From Candidatus Angelobacter sp. Gp1-AA117 (GTDB lineage: Bacteria > Acidobacteriota > Terriglobia > Terriglobales > Acidobacteriaceae), in contig QHVI01000063.1 in the NCBI GenBank assembly GCA_003223515.1, forward strand, positions 1 through 50,250: a DNA stretch of 50,250 bases. Reading direction: 5' to 3'. The notes under the pieces were generated by a model, which did no database searches, was not told the DNA's origin, and worked only from the letters and a program-made list of their open reading frames with translations. This document shows, piece after piece, positions 7,911 through 18,058 of this stretch; position 1 is the first letter of the stretch, and each line of letters opens with the position of its first letter. The position numbers and the translations under genes were made by a program.

Positions 7911-10262
7911 TTAAAGGTCCCATTTCCAGTTGCTTACTTCCGGCATGTCCTCACCGTGTATCCGTATATAAGAGCGGTGCTCGACCAGCTTTTCCTGGAA
8001 ACGATGAATCGCTTCTTCAGCCTTGGCCGACAGCGGCTTAACGCGCCGCAACGCATCGATGGACAACTGGAAGCGGTCCATGTTGTTCAGCACTACCATG
8101 TCAAAAGGCGTGGTGGTAGTGCCTTCCTCTTTATAGCCGCGCACATGCAGGTTGTCGTGATTGTGGCGGCGGTAGCTCAGCCGGTGAATCAGATAAGGGT
8201 ACCCGTGATAAGCAAATATGATCGGCCTGTCGATGGTAAAGATGCGGTCAAACTCCATATCCGGCAGGCCGTGCGGGTGCTCCGTATCAGGCTGCAGAGT
8301 CATCAAATCGATTACGTTGACTACCCTGACCTTCAACTCCGGCACATGCTTGCGCAGCAGCGAAGTGGCAGCCAAAATTTCCAGCGTAGCCACATCTCCG
8401 GCGCACGCCAAAACGACATCAGGATTGCCTTTATCATTGCTGGCCCACTCCCATATACCTATTCCTGTAGTCGCGTGATGAATAGCTGATTCCATGTCCA
8501 GCCACTGAAGCTCAGGCTGCTTACCCGCGACAATCACGTTCACGTAATTGCGGCTGCGCAGGCAGTGGTCCGCTACAGAGAGCAATGTATTTGCGTCAGG
8601 TGGAAGATAGACGCGCACCACCTCGGGTTTCTTATTCACTACATGATCAAGAAAACCGGGGTCCTGATGGCTGAATCCATTGTGGTCCTGCCGCCAGACA
8701 TGGGAGGTGAGCAGGTAATTGAGTGAGGCGATGGGCTTGCGCCACGAGATACGCCGTGTTGCCTCCAGCCATTTGGCATGCTGGTTGAACATGGAGGTAA
8801 TGATGTGAATGAACGCTTCATAACACGAGAAGAAGCCATGCCTTCCGGTGAGCAGATAGCCTTCCAGCCATCCTTCGCACATGTGCTCGCTCAGCACTTC
8901 CATCACCCGGCCCGCAGGTGAGACGTTTTCATCATTGGGCAGGATCTTCGCCGTGGAGACGCGGTCGGTTACTTCAAATACCGCCTGGAGACGGTTCGAT
9001 GAGGTTTCATCGGGGCCTACAAGGCGGAAGGTGTCTTGATTGGCTTTCACAATGTCACGCAGAAGATAGCCGAGCACGCGCGTGGATTCCGCAGTGGTGA
9101 CGCCCGGCGTGGGAACATCTACCTTGTACTGGCGGAAATCCGGGATGTTGAGCGGCTTGAGAAGCAGACCGCCGTTGGTATGAGGGTTCATGCCCATACG
9201 GCGCGTGCCGGCAGGAGCGAGCTGCGCCAGGTCAGCAACAAATTTTCCATTCTGGTCAAATAATTCCTCAGGCTTGTAGCTCCTCATCCACTGCTCAAGA
9301 ATTTTGAGGTGCTCCGGCTTTTTCGCCAGATCAGCCACCGGCACCTGGTGCGCGCGAAATGTCCCTTCCACCTGGACGCCATCCACTTCTTTGGGGCCCG
9401 TCCAGCCCTTGGGGCTGCGCAGGATGATCACGGGCCACTGCGGACGCGTGGTGAATCCCTGGCTGCGCGCGCTTTTCTGAATCTGCCGGATTTCGGCGAG
9501 CACCTTATCCATGGTTGCAGCCATGAGTTGATGCATGACGGGTGGATCATCGCCTTCCACGAAGTAAGGCTTGTATCCATAACCTACGAAAAGGTCGGTG
9601 AGCTCTTCATTGGGCAGGCGCGCCAGCACGGTTGGACCGGCGATCTTGTATCCATTCAAATGAAGGATGGGCAACACTGCTCCGTCTCTCACTGGATTCA
9701 GGAACTTGTTGGAATGCCAGCTTGTCGCCAGCGGGCCAGTCTCTGCTTCACCATCGCCCACCACGCAACACACCAGCAGGTCAGGATTATCAAAAGCTGC
9801 GCCATAGGCATGCAGGAGCGAATAGCCCAGCTCTCCGCCTTCATGGATGGAGCCGGGCGTATCCGGCGAAGCATGGCTGGGAATGCCTCCCGGCCATGAG
9901 AACTGCGTGAAGAGCCGCTTCATGCCTTCCGCGTCCTGCGTAATGAGCGGATAGAGTTCGGTGTAAGAACCCTCAAGATACGTGTTGGCCACTACACCAG
10001 GGCCGCCGTGTCCTGGACCGGCGATGTAGATGGCATCAAGATCGTGGGCCTTGATGAGCCGGTTCATGTGCAGATAGATGAAATTCAAGCCCGGGGTTGT
10101 GCCCCAGTGTCCAAGCAGACGGGGCTTTACGTGCTCCAGCTTCAGCGGTTCGCGCAGCAGAGGATTGCCATGCAGATAAATCTGTCCGACTGAAAGGTAA
10201 TTGGCTGCATTCCAGTAGCGCTGCATCAGGGAGAGTTCTTGCGGGGAGAGGGGGTCTTGCAT
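7911..10262 (-). CDS. xfp: Xylulose-5-P/fructose-6-P phosphoketolase
   Basis: A thiamine diphosphate enzyme that cleaves xylulose 5-phosphate or fructose 6-phosphate with phosphate to give acetyl phosphate plus glyceraldehyde 3-phosphate or erythrose 4-phosphate. At 783 residues it has full family length. Visible motifs are [13 protein letters not shown] near the N-terminus, [19 protein letters not shown], the ThDP-binding [14 protein letters not shown], and the C-terminal VIDLMTLQ and [15 protein letters not shown]. The start at 10262 has AAGGAG five bases upstream. With ackA next to it, the pair forms the ATP-yielding end of the phosphoketolase shunt. Whether both sugar phosphates are used cannot be told from sequence. 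Confidence 0.97.
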   Translation of the reverse strand: MQDPLSPQELSLMQRYWNAANYLSVGQIYLHGNPLLREPLKLEHVKPRLLGHWGTTPGLNFIYLHMNRLIKAHDLDAIYIAGPGHGGPGVVANTYLEGSYTELYPLITQDAEGMKRLFTQFSWPGGIPSHASPDTPGSIHEGGELGYSLLHAYGAAFDNPDLLVCCVVGDGEAETGPLATSWHSNKFLNPVRDGAVLPILHLNGYKIAGPTVLARLPNEELTDLFVGYGYKPYFVEGDDPPVMHQLMAATMDKVLAEIRQIQKSARSQGFTTRPQWPVIILRSPKGWTGPKEVDGVQVEGTFRAHQVPVADLAKKPEHLKILEQWMRSYKPEELFDQNGKFVADLAQLAPAGTRRMGMNPHTNGGLLLKPLNIPDFRQYKVDVPTPGVTTAESTRVLGYLLRDIVKANQDTFRLVGPDETSSNRLQAVFEVTDRVSTAKILPNDENVSPAGRVMEVLSEHMCEGWLEGYLLTGRHGFFSCYEAFIHIITSMFNQHAKWLEATRRISWRKPIASLNYLLTSHVWRQDHNGFSHQDPGFLDHVVNKKPEVVRVYLPPDANTLLSVADHCLRSRNYVNVIVAGKQPELQWLDMESAIHHATTGIGIWEWASNDKGNPDVVLACAGDVATLEILAATSLLRKHVPELKVRVVNVIDLMTLQPDTEHPHGLPDMEFDRIFTIDRPIIFAYHGYPYLIHRLSYRRHNHDNLHVRGYKEEGTTTTPFDMVVLNNMDRFQLSIDALRRVKPLSAKAEEAIHRFQEKLVEHRSYIRIHGEDMPEVSNWKWDL

Positions 10263-10337
10263 GCTTGCTCCTTGGATTCATTCTAATTGGGAATCAGCCG
10301 GGCGACATGAACGCGGCGTAAAAGGACGCACACATCC

Positions 10338-10375
10338 GGATCGGGTGATCTGGAGATCGGTAGATCGGGTCATCG
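10338..10375. repeat. GATCGGGTGATC-type repeat cluster
   Basis: Three overlapping units of the kind GATCGGGT(G/C)ATC lie in the spacer upstream of xfp. They are followed around 10450-10485 by CTGTG/ACACAG-like units (ctgatctgtcaaatctgtg). The same GATC-rich repeat recurs at 11328-11367 and, inverted, at 11440-11474. It is dispersed intergenic repeat DNA of unknown function. Confidence 0.55.
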
Positions 10376-10492
10376 GAACTGCCGGACATCAAGCGACGAT
10401 CCAAGAGCAAGAACGAGTCTCAGGACTCGCATTCTCTTCTGGAAGCCTTATCTGTGCTGATCTGTCAAATCTGTGTCATCTGTGTTGAGGTG

Positions 10493-11236
10493 TTACGGAT
10501 TGATGACCGCTCCGGCCAGAATGCCGGGATTCCTGCGGCGTTGTCGTGAGGCAGTCGTTTCAGCGGTGCGGTATTCCATATCGCGGGATTCCATTACGTA
10601 CTTGCCCTTGAAACGCACATCCGCTACAGCATGAGTAAACGTATGGAGCCACATGCCATCGACATTGGCGAAGCTCATCACGATTTGCAGGTCGCGAATC
10701 CACCATGAAGGGCTTTTCACCGGATGGCCCTCGATGCGGTGGATGTTATAAGTCGCAGCATCTACCCACATCTTGCCCCGGATCAGGTCTTTTTCCTCGC
10801 GCCTGGGATTGAGAGAAATCACGTAGCAGTTGCGCCCTTCCAGCATCTCGCTACCAAGAAGCTGGAAATCGTAATTCTCAGGAGAGATTTCCTTGCGCTC
10901 GGCTTTCCTGGGTGATTCGGTTTCCTTGGCCAGGATGTCACGCAACACCTTCTCTCCCATGCCGCCGCTGCTGCTCTCAATGTTGTATTGCTTCTGATCC
11001 GGAGGCATGAAGGTGATGTTGGCAATCACCTGGGCCTTAGGCTGAGATTCTTTATCGAGAAGCTGGTAGTTGCGCTTGACCGTATAGGCGCGGGACTGGG
11101 CGCTGTTCTCCTGCCGGACCGCCTTCATGCGCGAGATGATCGTGCTTACATCGGGAGTAGCTCCCCCCCGCTGGGCAGAAGCGAACCCTGCCAGCACCAT
11201 AACCAGACATGCCCAAATTGTGGAACGCAATACCAC
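10493..11236 (-). CDS. LolA-like periplasmic lipoprotein-sorting domain protein
   Basis: An exported protein of 247 residues. The N-terminus LRSTIWACLVMVLAGFASAQ is a signal peptide. The mature part (VSTIISRMKAVRQENSAQSRAYTVKRNYQLLDKE..., GRNCYVISLNPRREEKDLIRGKMWVDAATYNIHRIEGH) has the curved beta-sheet pattern of the LolA/LolB-like outer-membrane lipoprotein-sorting superfamily. Members bind lipids or lipoproteins in the periplasm; the cargo is unknown here. The frame is open to 11422, but the upstream part reads through repeat DNA. GTG 11236 is preferred because GGGAG lies seven bases before it and the signal peptide begins there. It stands alone between the xfp promoter region and glyA. 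Confidence 0.65.
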   Translation of the reverse strand: MVLRSTIWACLVMVLAGFASAQRGGATPDVSTIISRMKAVRQENSAQSRAYTVKRNYQLLDKESQPKAQVIANITFMPPDQKQYNIESSSGGMGEKVLRDILAKETESPRKAERKEISPENYDFQLLGSEMLEGRNCYVISLNPRREEKDLIRGKMWVDAATYNIHRIEGHPVKSPSWWIRDLQIVMSFANVDGMWLHTFTHAVADVRFKGKYVMESRDMEYRTAETTASRQRRRNPGILAGAVINP

Positions 11237-11327
11237 TGACCCACTCCCAGTAACTTCTTTGTAAATGATTGGAAGCACTTTGCAGGCCAAAGGATGGGCG
11301 GATATCAGGAATGGACTAAGATCCTCT

Positions 11328-11474
11328 AGATCGGGTGATCCGGTGATCGGGGGTACCGGGTGATCTGAGGAGCAACTTGGAAATTCTGGATTCAGCCGTA
11401 TAAGAATTGCTCTTTCGGGCAATGCAGAGGCTCAAATACCTGATCCGATCACCAGATCACGTGATTGACCCGAT
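11328..11474. repeat. Inverted pair of GGTGATC repeats
   Basis: GATC-rich units at 11328-11367 (such as gggtgatccggtgatcggg) and at 11440-11474 in inverse orientation. About 16 of 19 core bases match when one copy is reverse-complemented, so RNA from this spacer could fold into a long stem. It lies between the LolA-like gene and the glyA stop. Same family as 10338-10375. Confidence 0.5.
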
Positions 11475-11476
11475 TC

Positions 11477-12757
11477 TTATGCGGCTCCTACTGTGGCCCG
11501 CAGCTCTGGATAGAGAGGGAAGTCGTCCGCCAGCTCACGTACCTGTTTGCGGATGCGGCTGAGTACCTGCGCGTCTTTGTGGCTGTTGAGAGCCTCGGCA
11601 ATAAATGCCCCTACCTTCAACATCTCCGCTTCTTTCATGCCGCGGGTAGTGAGCGCCGGAGTGCCGATACGGATGCCGCTGGGCTTCAGCGGGGGGTTGG
11701 TATCGAATGGAATGGCGTTCTTGTTGACGGTGATGCCCGCCTGGCCGAGAGCATTTTCGGCCTCGCTGCCCAGCATACCCTTGGAGAAGACATCCATCAG
11801 GAACAGGTGAGTGTCGGTTCCGCCGGAGATCACGCGGAAGCCTTGATCCATCATCTTCTGCGCCAGCACCTTGGCATTGGCTACTACCTGGCGGGCATAG
11901 CCTTGGAAGGCTGGCTGAAGCGCCTCGTGGAAGCAGACGGCCTTGGCGGCAATGATGTGTATGAGCGGGCCGCCCTGGATTCCGGGGAAGACGATCTTGT
12001 CTAAGGTTGCGGCAAACTCTTGGGTGCAGAGCACCATGCCGGCGCGCGGGCCGCGCAATGTTTTATGCGTGGTGCTGGTCACCACGTGGCAATGCGGCAC
12101 AGGCGAAGGATGCACGCCTCCCGCCACCAGCCCGGCAAAGTGCGCCATATCTACCATGTATTTTGCGCCGACCTTATCGGCAATCTGGCGCATGCGGGCA
12201 AAATCGATAATGCGGGAATAGGCGCTGCCACCGCCTATAATCAGTTTGGGCCGCTCGCGTTCCGCAATCTGCTCTAACTCGTCATAGTCAATAGTCTCGG
12301 TATCTTTGCGGACTCCATAGGGAATCACCTTGTACATCTTGCCGGAAAAATTCAGGTGATGGCCATGAGTGAGGTGGCCACCGTGAGCAAGGTTCAAACC
12401 CAGAATCGGGTCGCCCGGCTGCAGCAGAGACATGTAAGCCGCCATGTTGGCCTGCGAGCCGGAGTGCGGCTGCACATTGGCATGTTCCGCACCAAAGAGT
12501 TTTTTGGCCCGGTCGCGCGCCAGTGTTTCCACCACGTCAGCGTACTCACAGCCGCCGTAATAGCGCTTGCCCGGATATCCCTCGGCATATTTGTTGGTGA
12601 AAACCGATCCGGCGGCCTGCAACACAGCTTCACTGACGAAATTTTCAGAGGCAATCAGTTCCAGGCCTTCATGCTGGCGATCAACTTCATTGGCAATGGC
12701 CTGGGCAATTTCCGGGTCGGACTCGGCAAGGGAACGGGACATCCAAGCGCTTTTCAT
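11477..12757 (-). CDS. glyA: Serine hydroxymethyltransferase
   Basis: A PLP enzyme that interconverts serine and glycine and supplies methylene-tetrahydrofolate. The 426-residue length is typical. Visible motifs are [14 protein letters not shown] and [15 protein letters not shown] near the N-terminus, [21 protein letters not shown], the PLP-lysine motif [14 protein letters not shown], and TNTGG-type ligands replaced here by [15 protein letters not shown] 12757 gives the start [24 protein letters not shown] 12742 is the alternative. The longer frame to 12823 adds non-conserved residues. It is divergent from the DUF4139 gene, with a gap of about 100 bases, and is probably transcribed singly. 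Confidence 0.96.
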   Translation of the reverse strand: MKSAWMSRSLAESDPEIAQAIANEVDRQHEGLELIASENFVSEAVLQAAGSVFTNKYAEGYPGKRYYGGCEYADVVETLARDRAKKLFGAEHANVQPHSGSQANMAAYMSLLQPGDPILGLNLAHGGHLTHGHHLNFSGKMYKVIPYGVRKDTETIDYDELEQIAERERPKLIIGGGSAYSRIIDFARMRQIADKVGAKYMVDMAHFAGLVAGGVHPSPVPHCHVVTSTTHKTLRGPRAGMVLCTQEFAATLDKIVFPGIQGGPLIHIIAAKAVCFHEALQPAFQGYARQVVANAKVLAQKMMDQGFRVISGGTDTHLFLMDVFSKGMLGSEAENALGQAGITVNKNAIPFDTNPPLKPSGIRIGTPALTTRGMKEAEMLKVGAFIAEALNSHKDAQVLSRIRKQVRELADDFPLYPELRATVGAA

Positions 12758-12856
12758 AGCTATAGAGTTTACTAAAAACCTTGCGCCGGGATTGCAAGTT
12801 CCTGCCCGCCGGACATTCTTCATATAACTGTCCCGTCTGCCAGAGGTACGCCTATT

Positions 12857-14380
12857 ATGCGGAAGAGTGTTGTGGCAGTTTTCTCTGCAGTTCTTTTTTC
12901 ATTGGCTGCTTTGACGCAGCAGCAAGACCAGCCTTCTCTCACTATTTACAACCAGAACTTTGCCGTGGTGCGGCAGACCGTGCCGCTGGACCTGAAGGCA
13001 GGCGTCAATCACGTCACCTACAGCAACATTACGGCACATGCGGAACCTGATTCCGTGGTGCTGCGCGACCTGCGCGGCGGACGGCTGCAGATCCTGGAGC
13101 AGAATTACCGGAATGATCCCATCTCAGAAGGTCTTCTGCTCAGCCTCTTCGAAGGCAAGACTCTGGAGTTTGATACCGGAGGACGCGACAGCCAGGGCAA
13201 ACCGATTACGATTACCGGGCGCGTGATCCGCAGCGGCTACGTTCCTCACTACGAGGCTTATCAGCGCTATGGCCAGCAGTATTACCAGGCGCAGATGGCC
13301 ATGGTGCAAGGCGGCGCGGGGCAGCCTATCATTGAGGTTGATGGCCGGTTGCAGTTCACTCTGCCGGGACGGCCCATATTTCCTTCATTGGGGAGCGATA
13401 CCATCCTCAATCCGACTTTTGACTGGCTGGTGCAATCGTCAGAGACAGGACATCGCGAAGCCGAACTGTCTTATATAACCGGAGGGATGAGCTGGCATGC
13501 CGATTACAACATCGTTGCACCGGAAAGCGGCGATGTCGCTGATGTGGTCGGCTGGGTGACGCTTGATAATCAGAGCGGCAAGAGCTTTCCGGAATCGCGC
13601 ATCAAGCTGATGGCAGGCGATGTCTCGAAAATCCAGCAGTCGAACGGTGGCCGGGTCTATGCCAACCTGGTAACGCTGGAGGCAGCAGCCGCATCTGATG
13701 GGCGCGTTGTGACCGAGAAGGCTTTTGATGAATATCATCTGTATACATTGGAGCGGCCTACGACCCTGCGAGATCGCGAGGTAAAGCAGGTTGAGTTTCT
13801 GCGCGCGAGCAACGTTCATGCCAATCGTATTTATGTTTACGATGGCATCAAGATCAGCCAGCAATACCAGGGCTGGAATATGGAAAACATCCGCGATCGT
13901 GCGGATTATGGTATTGAGTCAAATCCCAAAATATGGGTGATGCTGGAATTCAAGAACTCCAAAGACAATGGCCTGGGAATATCACTGCCCGCCGGCGCTG
14001 CCCGGCTCTACCGCCGCGATCACGACGGACAAATGGAATTCACCGGTGAAGACAGACTCGACCACACGCCGGCGGATGAAACCGTCCGCTTCTACACCGG
14101 CAATGCCTTTGATGTAGTCGGCGAGCGCCGTCGAACCTGGTATAAGACCAACTCGCAGGAGCACTGGATCGACGAGAGTTTCGAGATCAAGCTCCGCAAC
14201 CACAAGAAAACGCCGGTGGAGGTGCGGGTGGTTGAACATCTCTACCGCTGGTCCAACTGGACCATCTCGCAGAAAAGCGATGACTTCAAAAAGAACGACT
14301 CGCAGACGATAGAATTCCGGGTACAGGCGCCGCCGGATCAAGAAAAGACCGTCACGTATACCGTGCATTACACCTGGTAG
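12857..14380 (+). CDS. Exported DUF4139 domain protein
   Basis: 507 residues with an N-terminal signal sequence ([22 protein letters not shown]). The mature part starts with [32 protein letters not shown], the usual opening of DUF4139 proteins. It continues through the conserved core [38 protein letters not shown] and ends in the beta-rich [11 protein letters not shown]4139 proteins (MuiA-like) are exported proteins whose biochemical role is unknown. No catalytic motif can be named. It stands alone, divergent from glyA, and is followed by a REP-like hairpin at 14413-14493. Confidence 0.8.
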   Translation: MRKSVVAVFSAVLFSLAALTQQQDQPSLTIYNQNFAVVRQTVPLDLKAGVNHVTYSNITAHAEPDSVVLRDLRGGRLQILEQNYRNDPISEGLLLSLFEGKTLEFDTGGRDSQGKPITITGRVIRSGYVPHYEAYQRYGQQYYQAQMAMVQGGAGQPIIEVDGRLQFTLPGRPIFPSLGSDTILNPTFDWLVQSSETGHREAELSYITGGMSWHADYNIVAPESGDVADVVGWVTLDNQSGKSFPESRIKLMAGDVSKIQQSNGGRVYANLVTLEAAAASDGRVVTEKAFDEYHLYTLERPTTLRDREVKQVEFLRASNVHANRIYVYDGIKISQQYQGWNMENIRDRADYGIESNPKIWVMLEFKNSKDNGLGISLPAGAARLYRRDHDGQMEFTGEDRLDHTPADETVRFYTGNAFDVVGERRRTWYKTNSQEHWIDESFEIKLRNHKKTPVEVRVVEHLYRWSNWTISQKSDDFKKNDSQTIEFRVQAPPDQEKTVTYTVHYTW

Positions 14381-14412
14381 CAGTTATGCCGGGTAGAGGT
14401 CCCGTACTTTTA

Positions 14413-14493
14413 GCCGGGGGAAGTATGGCATTTTAGACCAGCGAAAGCGCTGCCAAATAAGTGTTTTGGCTTAGCCCCGGCCTTCCCCCCGGC
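14413..14493. repeat. REP-like long hairpin after DUF4139 gene
   Basis: GCCGGGGGAAG (14413-14423) and CTTCCCCCCGGC (14482-14493) are inverted copies with one extra base in the second arm. They are separated by about 58 bases, which contain a second small stem (agcgaaagcgct). There is no T-run after it, so it looks more like a REP/BIME-type intergenic element than a simple terminator. Confidence 0.5.
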
Positions 14494-14640
14494 AACTTTC
14501 CTAGGCGAAAGCTATTGATGAAGCTCAGCTCTGGTACTGCCGTATCCGTACTCAGGCTTTCCGAAACTCAAAACCTGTAAATCACCCATTGCCTTTGCGG
14601 GCGTCTTGACGGTATCGTATTTCCCCCCGGAGAGAAACGT

Positions 14641-17600
14641 ATGTCAAAACGCCTTGTACTACATGCCATAGTGTCGATCTTTCTTATGGTGAATCTGGCT
14701 CTGGGCCAGACCATCACCGCTTCGTTGCACGGACGCGCTTCCGATGCTTCCGGAGCGGTCCTGCCCAACGCAACCATTACGGCTACCAATACCGAAACGG
14801 GCCTTGTACGCTCAACGACGGCCGATGACAGCGGCCAATACAATATCAGTTCGCTCCCGGCAGGAAATTACAAGGTCGAAGTACAAGCAGGAACGTTTCA
14901 GCCCCAGACCCGTACACTCCCGCTTACCGTGGGAGAAAACGCGACGCTGGATTTTTCCCTGGCGCCTCGCCAGGTAGAGCAGCAGACCACGGTCACCACC
15001 GAGGCCCCGCTGGTGGAGACGGCGAGTTCGTCCACCGATACGGTCATCAGTCAAACGCAGATCCAGAACCTGCCTGTGAATGGCCGCCAGTTCATCGATT
15101 TTGCCCTGCTCGCTCCCGGTGTTGCGGTCGGCAATACGACCTCCGGCAGCACTGACGTGATCATTGAACCGGTCACAAAGATCTCTTTTGCCGGACAGAA
15201 CATTCATTACAACTTCATCGCCATCGATGGAGCTGACAACATCTCTACCGCATCAGGCGTACAGAAGACCACGCCCTCCACTGACGCGGTGCGCGAATTC
15301 CGCGTGGTGAACAACACCTACAGCGTGGAAGCCGGACGCGCCGTCGGTGGGATCGTGAATATCATCACCAAGAGTGGAACGAACGATGTGCATGGCTCGG
15401 CCTATGAATATCTGCGCAATGATACGATGGACGCGCGCAGCGAACTGGCTGCTCCGGGCTTAAACAAGCTGCGGCAAAACCAATTCGGCTTTACCCTGGG
15501 CGGGCCCATCACGAAAAACCGCACCTTTTATTTCGGCAACTATGAAGGCCAGCGCCGCAGCGAAAATCCCTACTACAACTCGGTGATCCTTTCGAACCTT
15601 ACCCATATCAACCAGTTCAAAACCAATTTCGGGCTGCCCAGCGAACAACTGAACGCGAACAGGCAGAGCGACTACGATAACTTCCTGCTCAAGCTGGACC
15701 ATTCGTTTACCGATCACCAGTATCTCTTCCTCCGGTATTTTTTCAACGATGGGCGGCTTACCAACGTCTCACCGTTGAATGACGGATTCGATCTGCCTTC
15801 CGGCTTTAAAGACAATAACCTGCGCGACCAATCGCTTGTGGGAAGCCTCTCTTCTACCTTCACCACGCACCTGGTGAATGAATTGCGTGTGCAGTATGGC
15901 CACCGGACTTTTGACTTTCCCACGGTCACGACTCAACCGCACCTGGAGGTGCTCAATACCTTCACCGCCGGAGTAAATCGCGGTAATCCTGATTTTTACC
16001 AGGAGAGCCGCACGGAAATCGTAGATAACATAACCTGGCAACACGGCAGCCATACGATTGCTTTCGGTGGTGACTTCAGCCATGTGAATACGCTGGAATC
16101 ATTTCCTCTGTTCTATCCGTTTGAGGCCGATTTCGGATGCCTGTTTGCATCGCAATGCCCGTTCAGCCTGGAAGCCGGAGCGCCGCAGGTGCTCTTCTTC
16201 GAACGGTTCCGCGCTCCGAACTTCACCGAACCCAGCTTCAACCCTTCGGTGTTTCAAGGACAGAAGATTTCCAGCGCTGTGCGTAATCAAGCCGAGGGCG
16301 AGACCCCGCACAACTACGGCGGTCTTTATCTCCAGCACAACTGGAAAGCGGCCAAGAACCTGAATTTGAACTACGGCCTGCGTTACCAGTTCGAGACTTT
16401 TCCGGAAGGAGTGCTGAACGGACCGAAAGCGGAATTCGATCCACGCGCGGGCTTTGCCTACAATTTTGGAACCAAATACAACATCGTGTTGCGCGGCGGC
16501 GGCGGCATCTTCCATGGCATCATTCCCATGCCCCTGCTGGCCTGCCAGTCGCCTTCCTGCGGCGGCACCACCGGCACCTTTCCCGGACGCAACAATGAAA
16601 ACGCACTGAACTCAACCACGCGCCTGTTTGCCTTTGCCAGCGCGCCGAATATTACGCAGATTGCCCTTTCCAGCATGCTGGGTGGCATGTACCCGGATGC
16701 TGCTCCACTGGGTTTCTGTCCGGGTGGAACAGTGGCGGGCTGCGGCTTTTTCGGTGATGCCGTGATTGCGCGCTTCGATAAAGACCATAAAGCTCCTTAT
16801 GGAATCCAGACCAGCCTGGGTTTGGAATTCCAGCCATCCAAAGATTCGGTGCTCAACTTGAGCTTCCTGCGTTCCAAAGGCGTCCATCTGGGAAGCTTCT
16901 TCAACGTGAACCAGCCTGATCCAAGCGGACAGATAACTATGCACAACTCCTCAGGCCAGACTGGAACCAAAAATAGCTATTTCGCAGCACCGGGAATTCC
17001 CGGTTCGCGCAGCGCCGGGCCGGGCTTCCCGACGCTGTATGCTGTGTACTTTGAAGCTGCCTCCCGGTGGAACTCGGAATGGAACGGCTTGCTGGTCGAT
17101 TTCAACAAGCGGATGAGCCATCACTTCAGCACCGGCGTGAGCTACACATGGTCCAAAGGAATTGACGACGGCCCGAACCCGAGCTTTGTGCTGATCCCCC
17201 AAGACAGCGCCAACCTGAAAGCAGAGCGAGCTATCTCGTCTGACAATGTGGGCCAGCGCTTCAGCCTCAATGCCACGCTTGAGGGCCCCACTAAAATGAA
17301 TGCGCTGATCAACAATTTCCAGTTGAGCACCATCGTGACGCTGCAGTCGCCCAACTACTTCACCAAGTTTGCCGGCTTTGACGCCAATGGCGATATCTTT
17401 GGGAACAATGACCGTGTAGGCATCGAACCGCGTAACACCTTCAAAGGCGACTCGTACCAGTCCGTGGATATGCGGCTCGCCCGCACCTTCAAGGCTACCG
17501 AGCGCCTGAATGTTGAAGCCATGGCGGAAGCCTTCAATCTCTTCAACACCGTCAACGTGAAGTACTTCAATACGGTCTATGGCGCGGCTGACTTCTGCAA

Positions 17601-17733
17601 CTTCAATTCCAGCGCGCAGGGCTGTTCAGCCACGCAACGATTCATGGAAGGATCGCCAAACCCGAACTACGGCACGCCGCGGGCCCTCTTTAATCCGAGG
17701 CAAATACAGCTTGCGTTGAGGTTGAGTTTCTGA
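14641..17733 (+). CDS. TonB-dependent receptor, Oar-like
   Basis: A 1030-residue outer-membrane receptor. A signal peptide (to about GQT, residue 24) is followed by a carboxypeptidase-regulatory-like beta-sandwich at 25-105 (SLHGRASDASGAVLPNATITATNTETG, then SSLPAGNYKVEVQAGTF). Next come a plug (SQTQIQNLPVNGRQFIDFALLAPGV, AVGGIVNIITKSGTNDVHGSAYEYLRN) and a long barrel ending in the aromatic signature LALRLSF. This type is widely expanded in acidobacteria and is thought to import glycans or other large ligands. No TonB box is obvious and there is no SusD partner. ATG 14641 has GGAGA upstream. No adjacent degradative enzyme hints at the ligand. Confidence 0.92.
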   Translation: MSKRLVLHAIVSIFLMVNLALGQTITASLHGRASDASGAVLPNATITATNTETGLVRSTTADDSGQYNISSLPAGNYKVEVQAGTFQPQTRTLPLTVGENATLDFSLAPRQVEQQTTVTTEAPLVETASSSTDTVISQTQIQNLPVNGRQFIDFALLAPGVAVGNTTSGSTDVIIEPVTKISFAGQNIHYNFIAIDGADNISTASGVQKTTPSTDAVREFRVVNNTYSVEAGRAVGGIVNIITKSGTNDVHGSAYEYLRNDTMDARSELAAPGLNKLRQNQFGFTLGGPITKNRTFYFGNYEGQRRSENPYYNSVILSNLTHINQFKTNFGLPSEQLNANRQSDYDNFLLKLDHSFTDHQYLFLRYFFNDGRLTNVSPLNDGFDLPSGFKDNNLRDQSLVGSLSSTFTTHLVNELRVQYGHRTFDFPTVTTQPHLEVLNTFTAGVNRGNPDFYQESRTEIVDNITWQHGSHTIAFGGDFSHVNTLESFPLFYPFEADFGCLFASQCPFSLEAGAPQVLFFERFRAPNFTEPSFNPSVFQGQKISSAVRNQAEGETPHNYGGLYLQHNWKAAKNLNLNYGLRYQFETFPEGVLNGPKAEFDPRAGFAYNFGTKYNIVLRGGGGIFHGIIPMPLLACQSPSCGGTTGTFPGRNNENALNSTTRLFAFASAPNITQIALSSMLGGMYPDAAPLGFCPGGTVAGCGFFGDAVIARFDKDHKAPYGIQTSLGLEFQPSKDSVLNLSFLRSKGVHLGSFFNVNQPDPSGQITMHNSSGQTGTKNSYFAAPGIPGSRSAGPGFPTLYAVYFEAASRWNSEWNGLLVDFNKRMSHHFSTGVSYTWSKGIDDGPNPSFVLIPQDSANLKAERAISSDNVGQRFSLNATLEGPTKMNALINNFQLSTIVTLQSPNYFTKFAGFDANGDIFGNNDRVGIEPRNTFKGDSYQSVDMRLARTFKATERLNVEAMAEAFNLFNTVNVKYFNTVYGAADFCNFNSSAQGCSATQRFMEGSPNPNYGTPRALFNPRQIQLALRLSF

Positions 17734-18058
17734 TGGCATCAAAATAGCCGAGATGAAGCGGAACACGGAACAAAATCCTACTTTAACTGCAAAGGCAAAA
17801 CCTTCTCTTGAGCCTTGAATACGATCCGAGCAGAAACATTGTCAGATTTACCGCAGAGGGCGCAAAGGACGCAGAGGAGCAAAAGTAGTTTTATGTGTAT
17901 TTTCATCCGGCACTGTTTTAGTCTCTCAAGATTTTCCGGTGGCCAAAGCTGGATATGGAAGAGGTGCAAAACAGCAGTTGGTGAGAACTCTCCAATTATT
18001 CAAAGGTTTACCGCGAGGAGAAACTCGCTTATGATTTGCTGAGCGATACTAATTCTTA
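17734..18058. repeat. Intergenic stretch with long repeat copy 1
   Basis: 325 bases without a convincing gene. At 17851-17880 lie CGCAGAGGG/CGCAAAGGA units. They run directly into a block at 17879-17976 that matches 37140-37230: shared pieces include GCAAAAGTAGTT, GGCACTGTTTT, CTCAAGATTTTC, GCCAAAGCTGG and TGGAAGAGGT in the same order. This is a dispersed element of about 100 bases with one other copy in the window. Confidence 0.6.
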
